Source: Rhizobium oryzicola (GTDB taxonomy: Bacteria > Pseudomonadota > Alphaproteobacteria > Rhizobiales > Rhizobiaceae). Taken from it: a stretch of DNA of 64,000 nucleotides. The notes under the pieces were generated by a model. It did no database searches. It saw nothing but the letters and a program-made list of their open reading frames with translations, and was not told the DNA's origin. Where the stretch lies: contig NZ_JAUKWQ010000001.1 in the NCBI RefSeq assembly GCF_030504645.1, positions 1,302,001 through 1,366,000 on the forward strand, written 5' to 3'. Numbering within the stretch: the stretch's first letter is position 1; every line of letters begins with the position of its first letter. A program made the position numbers and the translations under genes. Of the stretch, positions 38,089-48,244 are shown in pieces.

Positions 38089-39060
38089 ATGATCCGTTCA
38101 GTAGTACGCGGTTTCGGGGCGGCGCTGCCCAAGCGGGTGGTCACGAACAAGGAAATGGAAAGCCTTGTCGAGACCTCTGACGAGTGGATCGTGCAGCGCA
38201 CCGGCATCCGTCAGCGCTATATCGCAGGCGAGGGGGAAACAACCGCTTCGCTGGGTGAGCAGGCAGCGCGCGCTGCTCTGGAGCGCGCCGGTCTGACGCC
38301 CGCCGACATCGACCTCGTCATCGTTGCGACCTCGACGCCCGACAATACCTTCCCGGCGACGGCGGTGAACATCCAGCACCGCCTCGGCATGACACATGGT
38401 TATGCTTTCGACGTGCAGGCGGTCTGCACCGGCTTTGTCTATGCCATGGCAACGGCTGACGCCCATCTGCGTGCGGGTCTGGCCAAACGTGCGCTGGTGA
38501 TCGGCGCGGAAACCTTCTCCCGCATTCTGGACTGGACCGACCGCACAACCTGCGTGCTGTTCGGTGACGGCGCCGGCGCGCTGGTTCTGGAAGCAGCGGA
38601 AGGCGAGGGCACCGTCGCGGATCGTGGCGTGCTGACGTCGCATCTGCGTTCGGACGGCGCGCACAAGGACAAGCTCTACGTGGACGGCGGACCTTCCTCG
38701 ACGGGCACTGTCGGCCATCTGCGCATGGAAGGCCGTGAAGTTTTCAAGCATGCCGTCGGCATGATCACCGACGTCATCGAGGCTGCGTTCGAGGCCACGG
38801 GAACCACGGCGGATGATCTCGATTGGCTGGTGCCGCATCAGGCCAACCGCCGCATCATCGACGGATCCGCCAAGAAACTCGGCATCAACATCGATAAAGT
38901 TGTGGTGACGGTGGATTTGCACGGCAATACGTCTGCTGCTTCGATCCCGCTTGCACTCTCGGTTGCAGCGGGTGACGGACGCATCAAGCAGGGCGATCTG
39001 GTGATGCTGGAAGCCATGGGCGGCGGCTTCACCTGGGGCGCGGTTCTCTTGCGCTGGTAA
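38089..39060 (+). CDS. fabH: 3-oxoacyl-ACP synthase III
   Basis: The 323-residue condensing enzyme starts fatty-acid synthesis from acetyl-CoA and malonyl-ACP. The Cys-His-Asn triad is present in [22 protein letters not shown] and [11 protein letters not shown]. The start ATG at 38089 ([10 protein letters not shown]) gives the normal N-terminus. A GTG at 38065 that overlaps the plsX stop by four bases is an alternative, coupled start. No separate promoter is evident between plsX and fabH. Confidence 0.96.
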   Translation: MIRSVVRGFGAALPKRVVTNKEMESLVETSDEWIVQRTGIRQRYIAGEGETTASLGEQAARAALERAGLTPADIDLVIVATSTPDNTFPATAVNIQHRLGMTHGYAFDVQAVCTGFVYAMATADAHLRAGLAKRALVIGAETFSRILDWTDRTTCVLFGDGAGALVLEAAEGEGTVADRGVLTSHLRSDGAHKDKLYVDGGPSSTGTVGHLRMEGREVFKHAVGMITDVIEAAFEATGTTADDLDWLVPHQANRRIIDGSAKKLGINIDKVVVTVDLHGNTSAASIPLALSVAAGDGRIKQGDLVMLEAMGGGFTWGAVLLRW

Positions 39061-39078
39061 TCAGGTGCCGCGAGGCGC

Positions 39079-39107
39079 TTGACCCTGAACGGCAAGGGAC
39101 TTAGTGT
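39079..39107 (+). promoter_or_regulatory. Candidate ihfA promoter
   Basis: TTGACC (39079-39084) and TAGTGT (39102-39107) are 17 bases apart, about 40 bases upstream of ihfA. The -35 is good and the -10 only fair. Confidence 0.4.
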
Positions 39108-39147
39108 TCGACAGCATTGATAAATATAACTTAAGACGGACGGGGTC

Positions 39148-39486
39148 ATGGGCGGCAAGACGGTGACACGTGCAGATTTGGCGGAATCGGTTTTCCGCAA
39201 AGTCGGGCTTTCGAGAACGGAATCGGCTGAGTTGGTGGAAACCGTGATCGACGAGATCTGCAACGCGATTGTTCGCGGTGAAACGGTCAAGCTCTCCTCA
39301 TTTGCCACATTTCAGGTGCGTGCCAAGAATGAGCGCATAGGTCGCAATCCGAAGACCGGCGAGGAGGTTCCGATCTCTCCCCGCAAGGTCATGACCTTCA
39401 AGGCGTCCAACGTGCTGAAGCAGCGCATCCTCAAATCGCATCTGCTGCGCAAGGCCAAGCAAAAGCCGGCAAGCCCTGCAGCCTGA
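39148..39486 (+). CDS. ihfA: Integration host factor subunit alpha
   Basis: The 112-residue DNA-bending protein pairs with IhfB. It has the HU/IHF fold: [39 protein letters not shown] and [20 protein letters not shown], with the proline (RNPKTG) that inserts into DNA. The C-terminal tail is lysine- and alanine-rich, about a dozen residues longer than in E. coli. Placed between fabH and a MerR-type gene, as in other rhizobia. Confidence 0.95.
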   Translation: MGGKTVTRADLAESVFRKVGLSRTESAELVETVIDEICNAIVRGETVKLSSFATFQVRAKNERIGRNPKTGEEVPISPRKVMTFKASNVLKQRILKSHLLRKAKQKPASPAA

Positions 39487-39609
39487 CAGGTTTCTCCTGT
39501 TCACGCTTTCTCAAGTCACTTGAATAGAGCCGCGCAAACGGCTGAAATCGTACAGGCGGAATCGCATTGATTCTGCCTGTTGCCGCAGCCGTTTCGAGGG
39601 AGAGGTGCC

Positions 39610-40146
39610 GTGGAGAAAAGCCCGGATGCATTCCGCACGATCAGCGAAGTCGCTGACGATCTCGATCTTCCCCAGCACGTCCTGCGCTTCTGGGAAACCC
39701 GTTTTCCGCAGATCAAGCCGATGAAGCGTGGCGGCGGCCGCCGATACTATCGCCCCGAGGACGTGGACCTGCTGAAGGGCATCCGGCATCTGCTTTACGA
39801 TCATGGCTATACAATCAAGGGCGTTCAGAAGCTTCTGAAAACCAACGGCAACCGATTCGTGTCAGCTGTCGCATCTGGCGACGTGGCGACCATGGAAGCG
39901 ATTGTCGCTGCCAACAGCGAAAAAACATTGGAACCGAAGGTCGGAGTATCTGACGAGGATCAGATCGTCGGGCGGCCCAAGGCAAAGCCCAGCGGTCGCT
40001 TCTTTGGTTTCGGCGGCGGGTCGGATGACGACACGCCTGAGATTTCGATCGGCAAAAGCTCGGTCGGCAAGGAAGACCGCGCGCTTCTGCAGGAGGCGCT
40101 TTTTGATCTCTTGGAATGCAAGCGTCTGCTCGATCAGGTGCGATAG
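39610..40146 (+). CDS. MerR-family regulator
   Basis: The 178-residue protein has a MerR winged helix at the N-terminus: [28 protein letters not shown] and [27 protein letters not shown] linker of low complexity ([14 protein letters not shown]) and a C-terminal helix ([19 protein letters not shown]) follow, with no metal-binding cysteines. The GTG at 39610 is used because GGGAGAGG precedes it. Conserved behind ihfA in rhizobia; its targets are not known to me. Confidence 0.87.
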   Translation: MEKSPDAFRTISEVADDLDLPQHVLRFWETRFPQIKPMKRGGGRRYYRPEDVDLLKGIRHLLYDHGYTIKGVQKLLKTNGNRFVSAVASGDVATMEAIVAANSEKTLEPKVGVSDEDQIVGRPKAKPSGRFFGFGGGSDDDTPEISIGKSSVGKEDRALLQEALFDLLECKRLLDQVR

Positions 40147-40156
40147 TCGAGCGCGG

Positions 40157-40339
40157 TTATCCCGCACCGCCGATCGGGGTCACAACGATGCCGGTTCCGT
40201 TGCATTCCGGGCATGGGTCCGTGCCGATCTTGCCGCTACCGCCGCAGTGACGGCAGGCATTTTCGCCTGAGGCGGGCATGCCGGCAGGAACCTCGTCGGG
40301 ATTATCGGATTTGTCCTCGTGATTCACGGTATCTGCCAT
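40157..40339 (-). CDS. Small DnaJ-type zinc-finger protein
   Basis: The 60-residue protein has two CxxCxGxG repeats (CRHCGGSGKIG and CPECNGTGIV), the zinc-binding unit of DnaJ, but no J domain. The N-terminus is acidic. It ends 10 bases from the stop of the convergent MerR-like gene. Such minimal zinc-finger proteins are found in several rhizobia. The function is unknown. There is only a weak ribosome site (AAGACAGG) before the ATG at 40339. Confidence 0.75.
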   Translation of the reverse strand: MADTVNHEDKSDNPDEVPAGMPASGENACRHCGGSGKIGTDPCPECNGTGIVVTPIGGAG

Positions 40340-40406
40340 GACCTGTCTTCTCCGAAGGCTGATGAACGCGGAACCATCGATCGGTGTTTGTGTTCCAACC
40401 TCACGA

Positions 40407-40436
40407 GAAAAGGCCGGCAGATCGCTCCACCGGCCC
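40407..40436 (-). terminator. Terminator of second chemoreceptor gene
   Basis: On the minus strand GGCCGG and CCGGCC enclose a 12-base loop and are followed by TTTTCTC, about 30 bases after the receptor stop. Confidence 0.7.
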
Positions 40437-40464
40437 CTGTTTTAGCGCGACAATGAACTGGATC

Positions 40465-42417
40465 TTAAAACTCTTCCCAGTTGTCGCGTCCCCCACGGCT
40501 GCCGCCGCTCATTGCCTGCGCCACTTTGTTCACAAGCTTGCGGGCAGGTGAGGGGGGAGCAGAGAGCATCGTCGCTTGGCCGGGCATCGAAGCCGACGCA
40601 CCGGCAAAGCTGCTGCTGCCTTGCGATGTGTTCAACTGGAAACGCCCCACCAGCTGGCGAAGCTTGTCTGCTTCACCGGCGAGTGTTGTGCTGGCGGCGG
40701 TTGCTTCTTCCACCATGGCGGCGTTCTGCTGGGTCGTCTGGTCCATCTGGTTGACAGCCGTGTTGACCTCGGAGAGGCCGACCGACTGTTCGCGGGCCGA
40801 AGTGGCGATCGCATCCAGCTGGCCATTGATGGCGATCACATAGCCGCCAATCATCTTGAGAGCCTCACCGGTGGCGGTCACCAGCTTCACGCCGCTTTCC
40901 ACCTCGTCGGCCGATGCCCGGATGAGATCCTTGATTTCCTTGGCTGCCTGGGCTGAGCGCTGGGCAAGCTCGCGCACTTCCTGGGCAACAACGGCAAAGC
41001 CCTTGCCGGCTTCGCCAGCGCGTGCGGCTTCGACGCCGGCGTTCAGGGCGAGAAGGTTTGTCTGGAAGGCGATCTCGTCGATGACGCCGATGATGTTGGA
41101 GATCTGGCTGGAGGAAGCTTCGATCCGTTCCATGGCATTGACGGCACTGGCAACAACGGTTTCCGACTTCTGCGCAGACTGGTTCGCTTCGATAGCAACA
41201 GCTCTCGCCTCCTCCGTCCGCTTGGCAGCATTGGTGACGTTGACTGTAATCTCGTCCAGGGCAGCAGCAGTTTCTTCCAGTGCTGCGGCCTGCTGTTCCG
41301 TGCGCTTGGAAAGATCGTTTGCGCTAGAGGAAAGTTCGCGCGAACCGCCATCGATCATTCGGGTGGCCTCGGCGACGGATGACAAGGTATCCCGCAACTG
41401 AGCGACAGCCAGGTTGAAGTCGTTTCGCAAGCCTTCGAAGTCGGAGGCGAAGGGGCGCGTCAACTGAACGCCGAGATTGCCATCGGCAAGTTGCTTCAGA
41501 CCTTCTGCCAGTCCGGATGTCGCTTCAGCCATATCCGCTGCACGCTTGGAATCGACCGCTGCGACGCGGGCTCGCTCTGCCTCCGTCATGCTGCGGTTGC
41601 TCTCGGCTTCTTCCTCCAGGGCACGTGCCCTCAGTCCGTTGTTTTTGAATACCTCGACGGCCTTGGCCATCGTGCCCACTTCATCGCGGCGATCGGCTCC
41701 CTCGACGGAGATTTCGAGCTTGCCGTCGGCAATGTGTCCCATCGTGGCTGATAGCTTGCGGATCGGAGCGACAATCCAGCTTTTCGTCAGAGCAAAGCCG
41801 AACAGGGTAACGAGGATGGAGCCAATAATCACGGCACCAACCGTCATCAGAACAGTGGTGTGTGACACCGCTGCCAGAACGCCCTGACGATTTTTGTTGG
41901 CCTCATTCATCTCCTGAACAAGTTTGGAAAGACGAGGGGCAATCGAATCAAGCGCTGGCTTGCAGTCCTTCAGGTACATCTGCTGAGCTGCGAGGATCGC
42001 AGGGGCATCATTTGCCGCATAGCCTGCATCGATGCTTGGCCGGCACGTCGTGTCGATCGATTGCAAGGCGGTCGCCTTCAACTGCGGTACATCGCTGCGT
42101 TCCGGCAGCGCCGCAATAGCAAGATCCATATAAGAAGAGAACTGCTTTCGAGCGTCATCGAGTTCCCTTTTGGCAGCATCATTGACCTGCGGATCGACGG
42201 CCATCAGAAGATCGCCGATTGCGGCGCGCGCGCCCTGGATGAAGCGTGTGGAGCGCGAAAGGAAGATCGCGGCATCGGCTTCTCTTGCGAGCAAGCCGCG
42301 ATAGCCGCCGTCAATACTCTTGATCTGATATCCGGAATAGATGGCAACACACAGGCTGAAGAGCCCGAACATGGCCATGATACAGACTACTTTACCGGCA
42401 ATATGAATGTGTCTCAT
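40465..42417 (-). CDS. Methyl-accepting chemotaxis protein with CheR-docking tail
   Basis: The 650-residue chemoreceptor has two membrane helices (about residues 6-28 and 186-212) around a four-helix-bundle-like periplasmic domain. HAMP (~212-265), a coiled coil, and the intact tip [21 protein letters not shown] follow. The last five residues are NWEEF, the pentapeptide that tethers CheR/CheB, so it should assist methylation of receptors that lack it, including the one at 1849-4011. The ATG at 42417 has GGGG upstream; the frame is open 18 codons further. It is not linked to other chemotaxis genes. Confidence 0.92.
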   Translation of the reverse strand: MRHIHIAGKVVCIMAMFGLFSLCVAIYSGYQIKSIDGGYRGLLAREADAAIFLSRSTRFIQGARAAIGDLLMAVDPQVNDAAKRELDDARKQFSSYMDLAIAALPERSDVPQLKATALQSIDTTCRPSIDAGYAANDAPAILAAQQMYLKDCKPALDSIAPRLSKLVQEMNEANKNRQGVLAAVSHTTVLMTVGAVIIGSILVTLFGFALTKSWIVAPIRKLSATMGHIADGKLEISVEGADRRDEVGTMAKAVEVFKNNGLRARALEEEAESNRSMTEAERARVAAVDSKRAADMAEATSGLAEGLKQLADGNLGVQLTRPFASDFEGLRNDFNLAVAQLRDTLSSVAEATRMIDGGSRELSSSANDLSKRTEQQAAALEETAAALDEITVNVTNAAKRTEEARAVAIEANQSAQKSETVVASAVNAMERIEASSSQISNIIGVIDEIAFQTNLLALNAGVEAARAGEAGKGFAVVAQEVRELAQRSAQAAKEIKDLIRASADEVESGVKLVTATGEALKMIGGYVIAINGQLDAIATSAREQSVGLSEVNTAVNQMDQTTQQNAAMVEEATAASTTLAGEADKLRQLVGRFQLNTSQGSSSFAGASASMPGQATMLSAPPSPARKLVNKVAQAMSGGSRGGRDNWEEF

Positions 42418-43177
42418 ATAAACCCCAACATTCCTGCGTGATAATTGATCTGTGCAAATGTTAGCGTTCACAGGTTTCTAGTATGCAAATAAAAATCGAA
42501 TAAAGATCTAATTATTGGCAGGCCATATTTTGCATGTGAATCTTTGCGAAGTATTACAATTTGGCAATATCGCCTGTTCTGTGCGTAACTTCAGATTGCA
42601 TGGATTTTATAATGAAACTATAGATTGAATATCGCCTGAGTTGCTTAATATAAGACTGGAAATATCTAATTTTATATTGATGCGCTGTGTTTTTGATTGT
42701 GTGATCGAATTTTCTCAACTGCAAGCCAACCAAGGTGCGCGGATGTGCCGAGCCGATCGCCTTAAACAACCAATGGATCCGGATTGAGCCAGACGCCTCC
42801 GGCGATACTGGCACTACACTTTCAGTGCTGTCGGAAAAGTATGTCGGAACCTCTGAGCGTGACGTGCCTGATCCGGCCTGTTCCATCCAGTTGCAATAGC
42901 ATCGCAATAAGCACCTGCTGCTTCTGTACCCACGGAGTTTGGAGGCTGGGATTACAGAACTATAGTGCCTGCGTAAAACAACAAGAGCACTGGGCGCAAA
43001 AGCCGATCAGCGTTCGGATTGAGAGCCTGGAGGCTCGGCGTACGAAGATTGGCAGGCTCCGCAATCCGTAGGAAATGTCAAATGTGAAAACGGACGTACA
43101 GCGGCGCCACTTATGCCGCTCGGCTTGCCGCAAATTTTGGGGTTTTCGATTTTTGACTGAGACTTCAAGGGGATAAA
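42418..43177. other. AT-rich region without supported genes, between chemoreceptor and tRNA-Pro
   Basis: About 760 bases. The part 42480-42720 is clearly more AT-rich than its surroundings. The open frames here (for example minus 42554-42907 and plus 42784-43071) show no ribosome site, family motif or rhizobial codon use. The position directly at the 3' end of a tRNA gene would suit a decayed integrated element, but no repeat of the tRNA end was found. Confidence 0.4.
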
Positions 43178-43254
<77 letters not shown>

Positions 43255-43334
43255 ACCTGCTTCGTAAGAAGCGTTCCCTCCATACTGACTTGCCGTGCAA
43301 GGCGCAAGCCCAAAAGTGGAGGGGGGTGAACAAG

Positions 43335-43523
43335 CTAGCGGAATTGCGGAGAACGTCGTGCGTTCATGAGCAGTTCCTGCTCGGAGGCAAAGGGTCCCAG
43401 CAGTTTCGTCAGGCGATTTTCCTCAATCGGATCCAGTCGATAGCGGCGGACAAAATCCGAAACGCTCCACACTTTCCTGATTTTTGCTTCTTCCAGCTGC
43501 TGTGCATCAAGATATTCGCTCAT
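43335..43523 (-). CDS. Small conserved-looking protein, unknown function
   Basis: The 62-residue protein MSEYLDAQQLEEAKIRKVW.. has a charged, helical character. The segment SDFVRRYRLDPIEENRLTKL suggests a compact helix-turn-helix-like unit, and it ends MNARRSPQFR. The ATG at 43523 has CGGGGACATTG upstream. Codon use is rhizobial. It resembles small DUF3606-like or unnamed rhizobial proteins, but I do not recognise the family with certainty. Confidence 0.6.
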   Translation of the reverse strand: MSEYLDAQQLEEAKIRKVWSVSDFVRRYRLDPIEENRLTKLLGPFASEQELLMNARRSPQFR

Positions 43524-43856
43524 CAATGTCCCCGTTGGCTTATCCGCAGATGAATGCTGTGCCCGCCTTATGGTTCCCAGGAAATCCTGCTTTGATATAG
43601 TTTATTAAGAGCAAATTTTATCGTGCCCATGAGAGCAATCTCATAAGCCTTCGCCACTCATGTTCTGTGATCGTAATATCCCGCAAAGCCTCCCAACTGT
43701 GCGGCATGCAACGGCGATCAGTCGCCGCGCGCTTGCAACCCCGTGTGAGATTGTCCTCCCGATGATTCTCCTCTGCTTCAGAGAATATGAGGATATGCGC
43801 ACATAATCCACCGTGCCTATTGAGGGGTGGTAAGCAATCCTTTAAGTGCAAATCCG
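43524..43856. other. Intergenic region, no supported gene
   Basis: About 330 bases between two small minus-strand genes. A 77-codon frame (43618-43851, TTG start) lacks a ribosome site and motifs, and I do not accept it. AT-rich sequence near 43595-43620 may hold the promoter of the 62-residue gene. Confidence 0.3.
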
Positions 43857-44150
43857 TCAGTCGACGTCTTCCGACGTCAGGTCCTGTGGTCTCAGCCCCT
43901 CGTCATGGCTGCTCGTTCGCAAGCGGATGCCGGCGCCAAGGCCTGAGCCATCCTGTCCGGCTGCCAGAAAGGTGACGCCGAGCGACTCGTAAAAGGCTCG
44001 CAGCCTTTCGATTGTGCTGCCACCTGTGCCGGATGGTCCTTGTTCGGCGGAAACAATGACATCGGCCGCGACGCCGCAGCGTGTTGCGACATCATCAATG
44101 GAGAGGTTCAGGGCGGCCCGGGCGGCACGCAGTTGTTCTGTCGTAATCAT
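43857..44150 (-). CDS. Xre-type helix-turn-helix protein
   Basis: The 97-residue protein has a Cro/C1-type DNA-binding domain: TTEQLRAARAALNLSIDDVA, then AADVIVSAEQGPS. A short second part (RLRAFYESLGVTFLAAG) looks like the tail of small Xre regulators. It starts 31 bases after the polymerase gene on the same strand and may be the last gene of the polysaccharide operon. The ribosome site is weak. Confidence 0.75.
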   Translation of the reverse strand: MITTEQLRAARAALNLSIDDVATRCGVAADVIVSAEQGPSGTGGSTIERLRAFYESLGVTFLAAGQDGSGLGAGIRLRTSSHDEGLRPQDLTSEDVD

Positions 44151-44181
44151 GCAGAATGATCTGGAACAAGCTGCCGCGATA

Positions 44182-45432
44182 TCAAGAGGGGAGCACTTGG
44201 GTCCGGCGCAGTTTCATCTGGTAGCGCTGCTCGAGGGCGAAACAGCCCCACAGAATGCCGTAGAGCAAATACATGTGCCGCCAGTGATCGAGGTCGATGA
44301 CGTTGCCGATGCCGGCATGGCCGATGAGGACGATCCACGCGATCATGAGGTAGGGCTGCCATGGCCTTTCCCGTAGCAGGTGGCGAAAGCCCAGTGCTAC
44401 CGTCGTCCATAGCAGGGTGAGGTAGCAAACAAAGCCGAGCCATCCATAAGTGGTCAGCGATTTCAGCCACATATTGTGCTCGTCCTCGCCGAACATCTTG
44501 CCCAGCACCATGGGGCCAAGCCCGAGCGGGCGTTCCATCGCCATCAGGAAGCCGATCTTGTGTCGCTCGAAACGGCCAAGTCTCGCCCCGTCATAGGATT
44601 GCACGAGCTTGGCGCGATTCAGGAAGAGGTCATCCACCTTTTTCGACTGCAAAGCGCCGCCGATCGCGATGATCAGCAGGACCAGTGCGGCAATGGAGAG
44701 CGTGAAGATCTTCATCCGGAAGGCGGCCGTGCGCTCCTTCAACAGCATCACGACGATCAGTGCGAAAACGCAGAAAGCAAACAAGCCCCAGGCAGCACGC
44801 GAGAAGGACAGGAAGACCCCGAGAGTGAGGATCATGATGCCCGGCGCATAGAGCCACGCACGGGTGAGCGGCGCGCTCAACAGCCGGTACATCAGGTAAA
44901 GCGTCGGTGCTACGAGGTATGGGCCGAAGACGTTCGGGTCCTGGAAAGCGCCCATGGCGCGGTCGTAGCGTGTGAAGACCTGCGCGCCCGGAAAGGCGTG
45001 GAAATAGCCGAGAATGCCGAGGATCGAGGTGAGGACAGCCGCAAAAGCCCAGGCCTTGAAGATCAGCGACAAGCGCCTTTGATCGTCTTCGATGATGGCG
45101 GCATAGAAGACCGATGTCAGGGCGAGAAAGGTGGAGACGGCGAAGTACATCGGCGCACCGGTGATGTCCTTCATGACCGTCATCGAGAACAGCCCGCCGG
45201 TATTGAACAGCAGAAAAAGGATCAGGATCGGAGCAACGCTGCGCGAGATCTTCAGGCCGAGCAGAAACCAGATTGCCACCTGGCCTGCCATGAACAGTTC
45301 ATAGGGGGCCGGTTCCGCAGGGACGAAGCCTGAGAGGAAAACGCCGAACGCAACCAGCCCCGAACCGATGAGGCGCAGCGCCGCCAGGTGCGTGTTGACC
45401 TGTCGCGAGCCGATCTGGACGACGGCGCTCAA
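44182..45432 (-). CDS. O-antigen ligase/Wzy-type polysaccharide polymerase
   Basis: The 416-residue protein has ten or more membrane helices and a Wzy_C (PF04932) region with FLSFSRAAWGLFAF and a large periplasmic loop containing RLGRFERHKIGFLMAMERPL and DEHNMWLKSLTTYGWLG. This is typical of polymerases or ligases acting on lipid-linked repeats. The start is TTG at 45432, overlapping the stop of the initiating transferase by four bases (TTGA), so translation is coupled. Proposed role: polymerising the exopolysaccharide built by the four upstream genes. Confidence 0.88.
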   Translation of the reverse strand: MSAVVQIGSRQVNTHLAALRLIGSGLVAFGVFLSGFVPAEPAPYELFMAGQVAIWFLLGLKISRSVAPILILFLLFNTGGLFSMTVMKDITGAPMYFAVSTFLALTSVFYAAIIEDDQRRLSLIFKAWAFAAVLTSILGILGYFHAFPGAQVFTRYDRAMGAFQDPNVFGPYLVAPTLYLMYRLLSAPLTRAWLYAPGIMILTLGVFLSFSRAAWGLFAFCVFALIVVMLLKERTAAFRMKIFTLSIAALVLLIIAIGGALQSKKVDDLFLNRAKLVQSYDGARLGRFERHKIGFLMAMERPLGLGPMVLGKMFGEDEHNMWLKSLTTYGWLGFVCYLTLLWTTVALGFRHLLRERPWQPYLMIAWIVLIGHAGIGNVIDLDHWRHMYLLYGILWGCFALEQRYQMKLRRTQVLPS

Positions 45433-46973
45433 TAGGCGTTCTCCGTGTTCAGCAGGCGTATCGGCGTCAGGAAGAGGATTTTGAGATCGAGCAGCAGCGA
45501 CCAGTTCTCTATATAGTCGAGGTCATAGGCCGTGCGTTTGCGGATCTTCTCATCGCTGTCCAACTCGCCGCGCAGGCCGTTGATCTGTGCCCAGCCGGTG
45601 ACGCCGGGTTTGACGCGATGGCGCGCAAAATAGCTCTCGACCACATCGACATATTTGCGTTCGCCAGTCTGCGCGTGGACTGCGTGGGGGCGGGGGCCCA
45701 CCAGTGAGAGATCGCCCTTCAAGACGTTGAAAAGCTGCGGCAGCTCATCCAGCGAGGATTTGCGCAGGAATCGACCCACAGGGGTCACGCGCGGGTCGTT
45801 CTTGGTCACCGCCTTCTTGGCCGTGGGATCGCTCTGCTCGGTATACATCGAGCGGAATTTCAGGACGTTGATGATCTCGTTGTTGAAGCCGTGCCGCTTC
45901 TGCACGAAGAGCACCGGACCTTTCGAGGTGGCCTTCACCGCAATCGCAGCGGCAATCATCACTGGCCAGAAGACGGCCAGTGCCAGCACCGAGAAGACGA
46001 TATCGAAGATGCGCTTGGCCACGGAATCCCAGTCGCGGATCGGCTTGTCGAAGATGTCGAGCATCGGCACGGCGCCGACATGGGAATAGGCGCGTGGGCG
46101 AAAGCGCAGCCGTGTGGAGTGGGCGGCGAGACGGATATCGACCGGCAGCACCCAAAGCTTCTTCAAGAGCTGGAGGATGCGTTGTTCAGCGCTCGCCGGC
46201 AAAGCGATGATGAGCATATCGATGCGGGCGAGCCGTGCAAATTCGACCAGTTCGGCAAAGGTGCCGAGCTTCGGGTAGCCGGCCACGACATCTGGCGAGC
46301 GCGCGCTGCCGCGGTCATCGAAGATGCCGCAAATGCGGATGTCGTTGTCGGATTGTCCTTCCAGTGCGCGCACCAGTTCCTTGGCGGGCGCACCGCCGCC
46401 GACGATCACCGCGCGGCGCTCCATGGTGCCGTCGCGTGCCCAGTTGCGGATACCAAAGGCAATGAACTGCCGGACAAGCAGCAGCATACCGCCACCGAAC
46501 AGATACCAGCCGAGAGAGGCCCACAGGCCGAGATGCGGTTGGACGAGCACGAGCTGGAAAATCATCGCGGCAAAACCGAACGACCACGCCGTCAACACGC
46601 TTCGGCTGCTGCGGGCAGCGGCGCGTAGCGAGGGGATCTGGTAGGCATCTGCCACCTGAAGGCTGATGATGGTCAGCGCTGAGCCGATGGCGATCGCCAG
46701 GGTTGCGTAGATGACATGCGCTGCCAGAACGCCCGCCACCCAGTTGACCAGCAGGCCAAGTGTGAAACAGAGGACGAATTCAAGCAGGCGGAATTGGCCG
46801 ATCAGGAGCGCGGGCGAATAGCTGCTGTCGCGATAGTGCTCCGCGATCTGGCGGGCGAACGCGTTCAACTCGGGCGCAGGTTCCGCAGAGGCGGTCCTCG
46901 CTTCACCGATATCCGCAACCTGACGCCGAAGGCGTTCGACGTCCAGTTCGTCCCTTTTTGCAGGCTCCGTCAT
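45429..46973 (-). CDS. Initiating polyprenyl-phosphate hexose-1-phosphate transferase (HfsE/UppE/WbaP type)
   Basis: The 514-residue protein has four N-terminal membrane helices (~60-190), a CoA-binding-like middle (VIVGGGAPAKELVRALEG) and a C-terminal sugar transferase domain. The last shows KRIFDIVFSVLALAVFWP, VLKFRSMY, FLRKSSLDELPQLFNVLKGD, SLVGPRPHA and PGVTGWAQINGLRGE. It starts polysaccharide repeats on the lipid carrier. The ATG at 46973 (MTEPAKRDEL) is preferred on family grounds; the frame is open 17 codons further. Similar to UppE and HfsE of rhizobial/caulobacterial polar adhesins. Confidence 0.9.
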   Translation of the reverse strand: MTEPAKRDELDVERLRRQVADIGEARTASAEPAPELNAFARQIAEHYRDSSYSPALLIGQFRLLEFVLCFTLGLLVNWVAGVLAAHVIYATLAIAIGSALTIISLQVADAYQIPSLRAAARSSRSVLTAWSFGFAAMIFQLVLVQPHLGLWASLGWYLFGGGMLLLVRQFIAFGIRNWARDGTMERRAVIVGGGAPAKELVRALEGQSDNDIRICGIFDDRGSARSPDVVAGYPKLGTFAELVEFARLARIDMLIIALPASAEQRILQLLKKLWVLPVDIRLAAHSTRLRFRPRAYSHVGAVPMLDIFDKPIRDWDSVAKRIFDIVFSVLALAVFWPVMIAAAIAVKATSKGPVLFVQKRHGFNNEIINVLKFRSMYTEQSDPTAKKAVTKNDPRVTPVGRFLRKSSLDELPQLFNVLKGDLSLVGPRPHAVHAQTGERKYVDVVESYFARHRVKPGVTGWAQINGLRGELDSDEKIRKRTAYDLDYIENWSLLLDLKILFLTPIRLLNTENAY

Positions 46974-47087
46974 GGCGCAGCATCCCAACGCAAGTTTGCG
47001 CAATCGCTGAAACGACTGCGCCACGCTGATGCGTATCAGTAAGATGCTAAGAAAGTTTATAGTTGCTCGGTTAGCGTGAAACAGAAG

Positions 47088-48239
47088 TCAGAACTTTAAA
47101 CCTTGCCGCTGGAGGTTCTGGTAGAGGGCTATCATGTCATGCGCCATATGGGAGGCCGAGAAGATGGATTGAAAATCTTCCGGCTTCGGCATCACGCGGA
47201 CCTGCCAGTCCGGATCTGCCAACGTCTCGGCCATGATGCGGCTGAGATCTTTTGCGTCGCCGGGTATCGCCAGGGCCGCACTGCTCGAACCCAGTACTTC
47301 GGGAATACCACCCACGCGGCTGGCAATGACTGGCTTCTGTGCGGCAAGCGCCTCCAGCACGATATAGGGCATGGCTTCGGCTCGCGATGGTACCACGACG
47401 GTGCGCGCGAGTGCAAAAGCCTGAGTGGCGGGCATTGCATCATGCATGCGAATGCGCCGGGAGAGGCCGAGTTTGGCGATCAGAGCGCGGTAGCGTTCGC
47501 GGTCCGGGCCATCGCCCACCATAACAGCGGTCAAGGGGCGGCCACGCAGCTGTTCGGTGCGCGCAAAGGCCTCGATGAAAACATCGGGGCCTTTAAGGTC
47601 GCGCATCATGCCGATGTAGAGAAAGTCGGCGGCGTTCTCATCAAGTGGAACGCGATGAAACTCGCTGTCCTTGATGCCGTTATAGATCACGCTGGCAGGG
47701 CTGCGAGGCTTGCCGATCTTTTCCTGATAGGTCCTGCGCTCGTAATCGCAGACGAAAACCAGGCTGTCGGTCATGCGCTCCTGAAAGCGCTCGATGCCCA
47801 TGATGATCCGCCCTGCCGGACTTGTCCGGCTGTAATGCAGGCTGCCGCCATGGGGGGAATAGAGGCGGGCTACGCGATACCTGTTCACCCGCAGAAGCGA
47901 GCCGATGAGCCGGGCCACGACGCCACCCTTGGCGCCGTGCCCGTGCAGGACATCAGGCTGCAAACTTTTGATATGCTTGTAACTTTTATAAAGCGCCAGA
48001 GCATCGGTCGGACTGATGGCCCGCCGGATCGGCATGCGGACCAGCCCGAGCGACAATTGCGGCAGTATTGCCGAGAACAGCCGTTCCTCATGCGCCCCGC
48101 CCGTCGAACTATCGCAGAGAATGCCGACATCGTGGCCAGCACTGCGATGTTCTTCGACGAGATCGCGCACATGGCGAAAAATTCCGCCAACCGGCGAGCG
48201 AAAACAGTGGATGATCCTAAGCGGCCTGGCATCTTCCAT
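47088..48239 (-). CDS. Glycosyltransferase family 4 protein
   Basis: The 383-residue GT-B enzyme has an N-terminal acceptor half (HCFRSPVGGIFRHVRDLVEE, HGHGAKGGVVARLIG) and a C-terminal donor half. The donor half has the E-x7-E motif EAMPYIVLEALAAQKPVIAS. It probably adds a sugar to the lipid-linked repeat. It starts five bases after the Wza gene, so they are in one operon. The donor sugar cannot be read from sequence. Confidence 0.9.
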   Translation of the reverse strand: MEDARPLRIIHCFRSPVGGIFRHVRDLVEEHRSAGHDVGILCDSSTGGAHEERLFSAILPQLSLGLVRMPIRRAISPTDALALYKSYKHIKSLQPDVLHGHGAKGGVVARLIGSLLRVNRYRVARLYSPHGGSLHYSRTSPAGRIIMGIERFQERMTDSLVFVCDYERRTYQEKIGKPRSPASVIYNGIKDSEFHRVPLDENAADFLYIGMMRDLKGPDVFIEAFARTEQLRGRPLTAVMVGDGPDRERYRALIAKLGLSRRIRMHDAMPATQAFALARTVVVPSRAEAMPYIVLEALAAQKPVIASRVGGIPEVLGSSSAALAIPGDAKDLSRIMAETLADPDWQVRVMPKPEDFQSIFSASHMAHDMIALYQNLQRQGLKF

Positions 48240-48244
48240 AGGTT

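Noticed and set aside
42554-42907. 117-codon minus frame in the AT-rich region
   Set aside because: No ribosome site, no motif and atypical codon use; it could be a decayed gene but cannot be supported.
43618-43851. 77-codon minus frame with TTG start
   Set aside because: No ribosome site and no recognisable family; lies in an otherwise gene-free gap.
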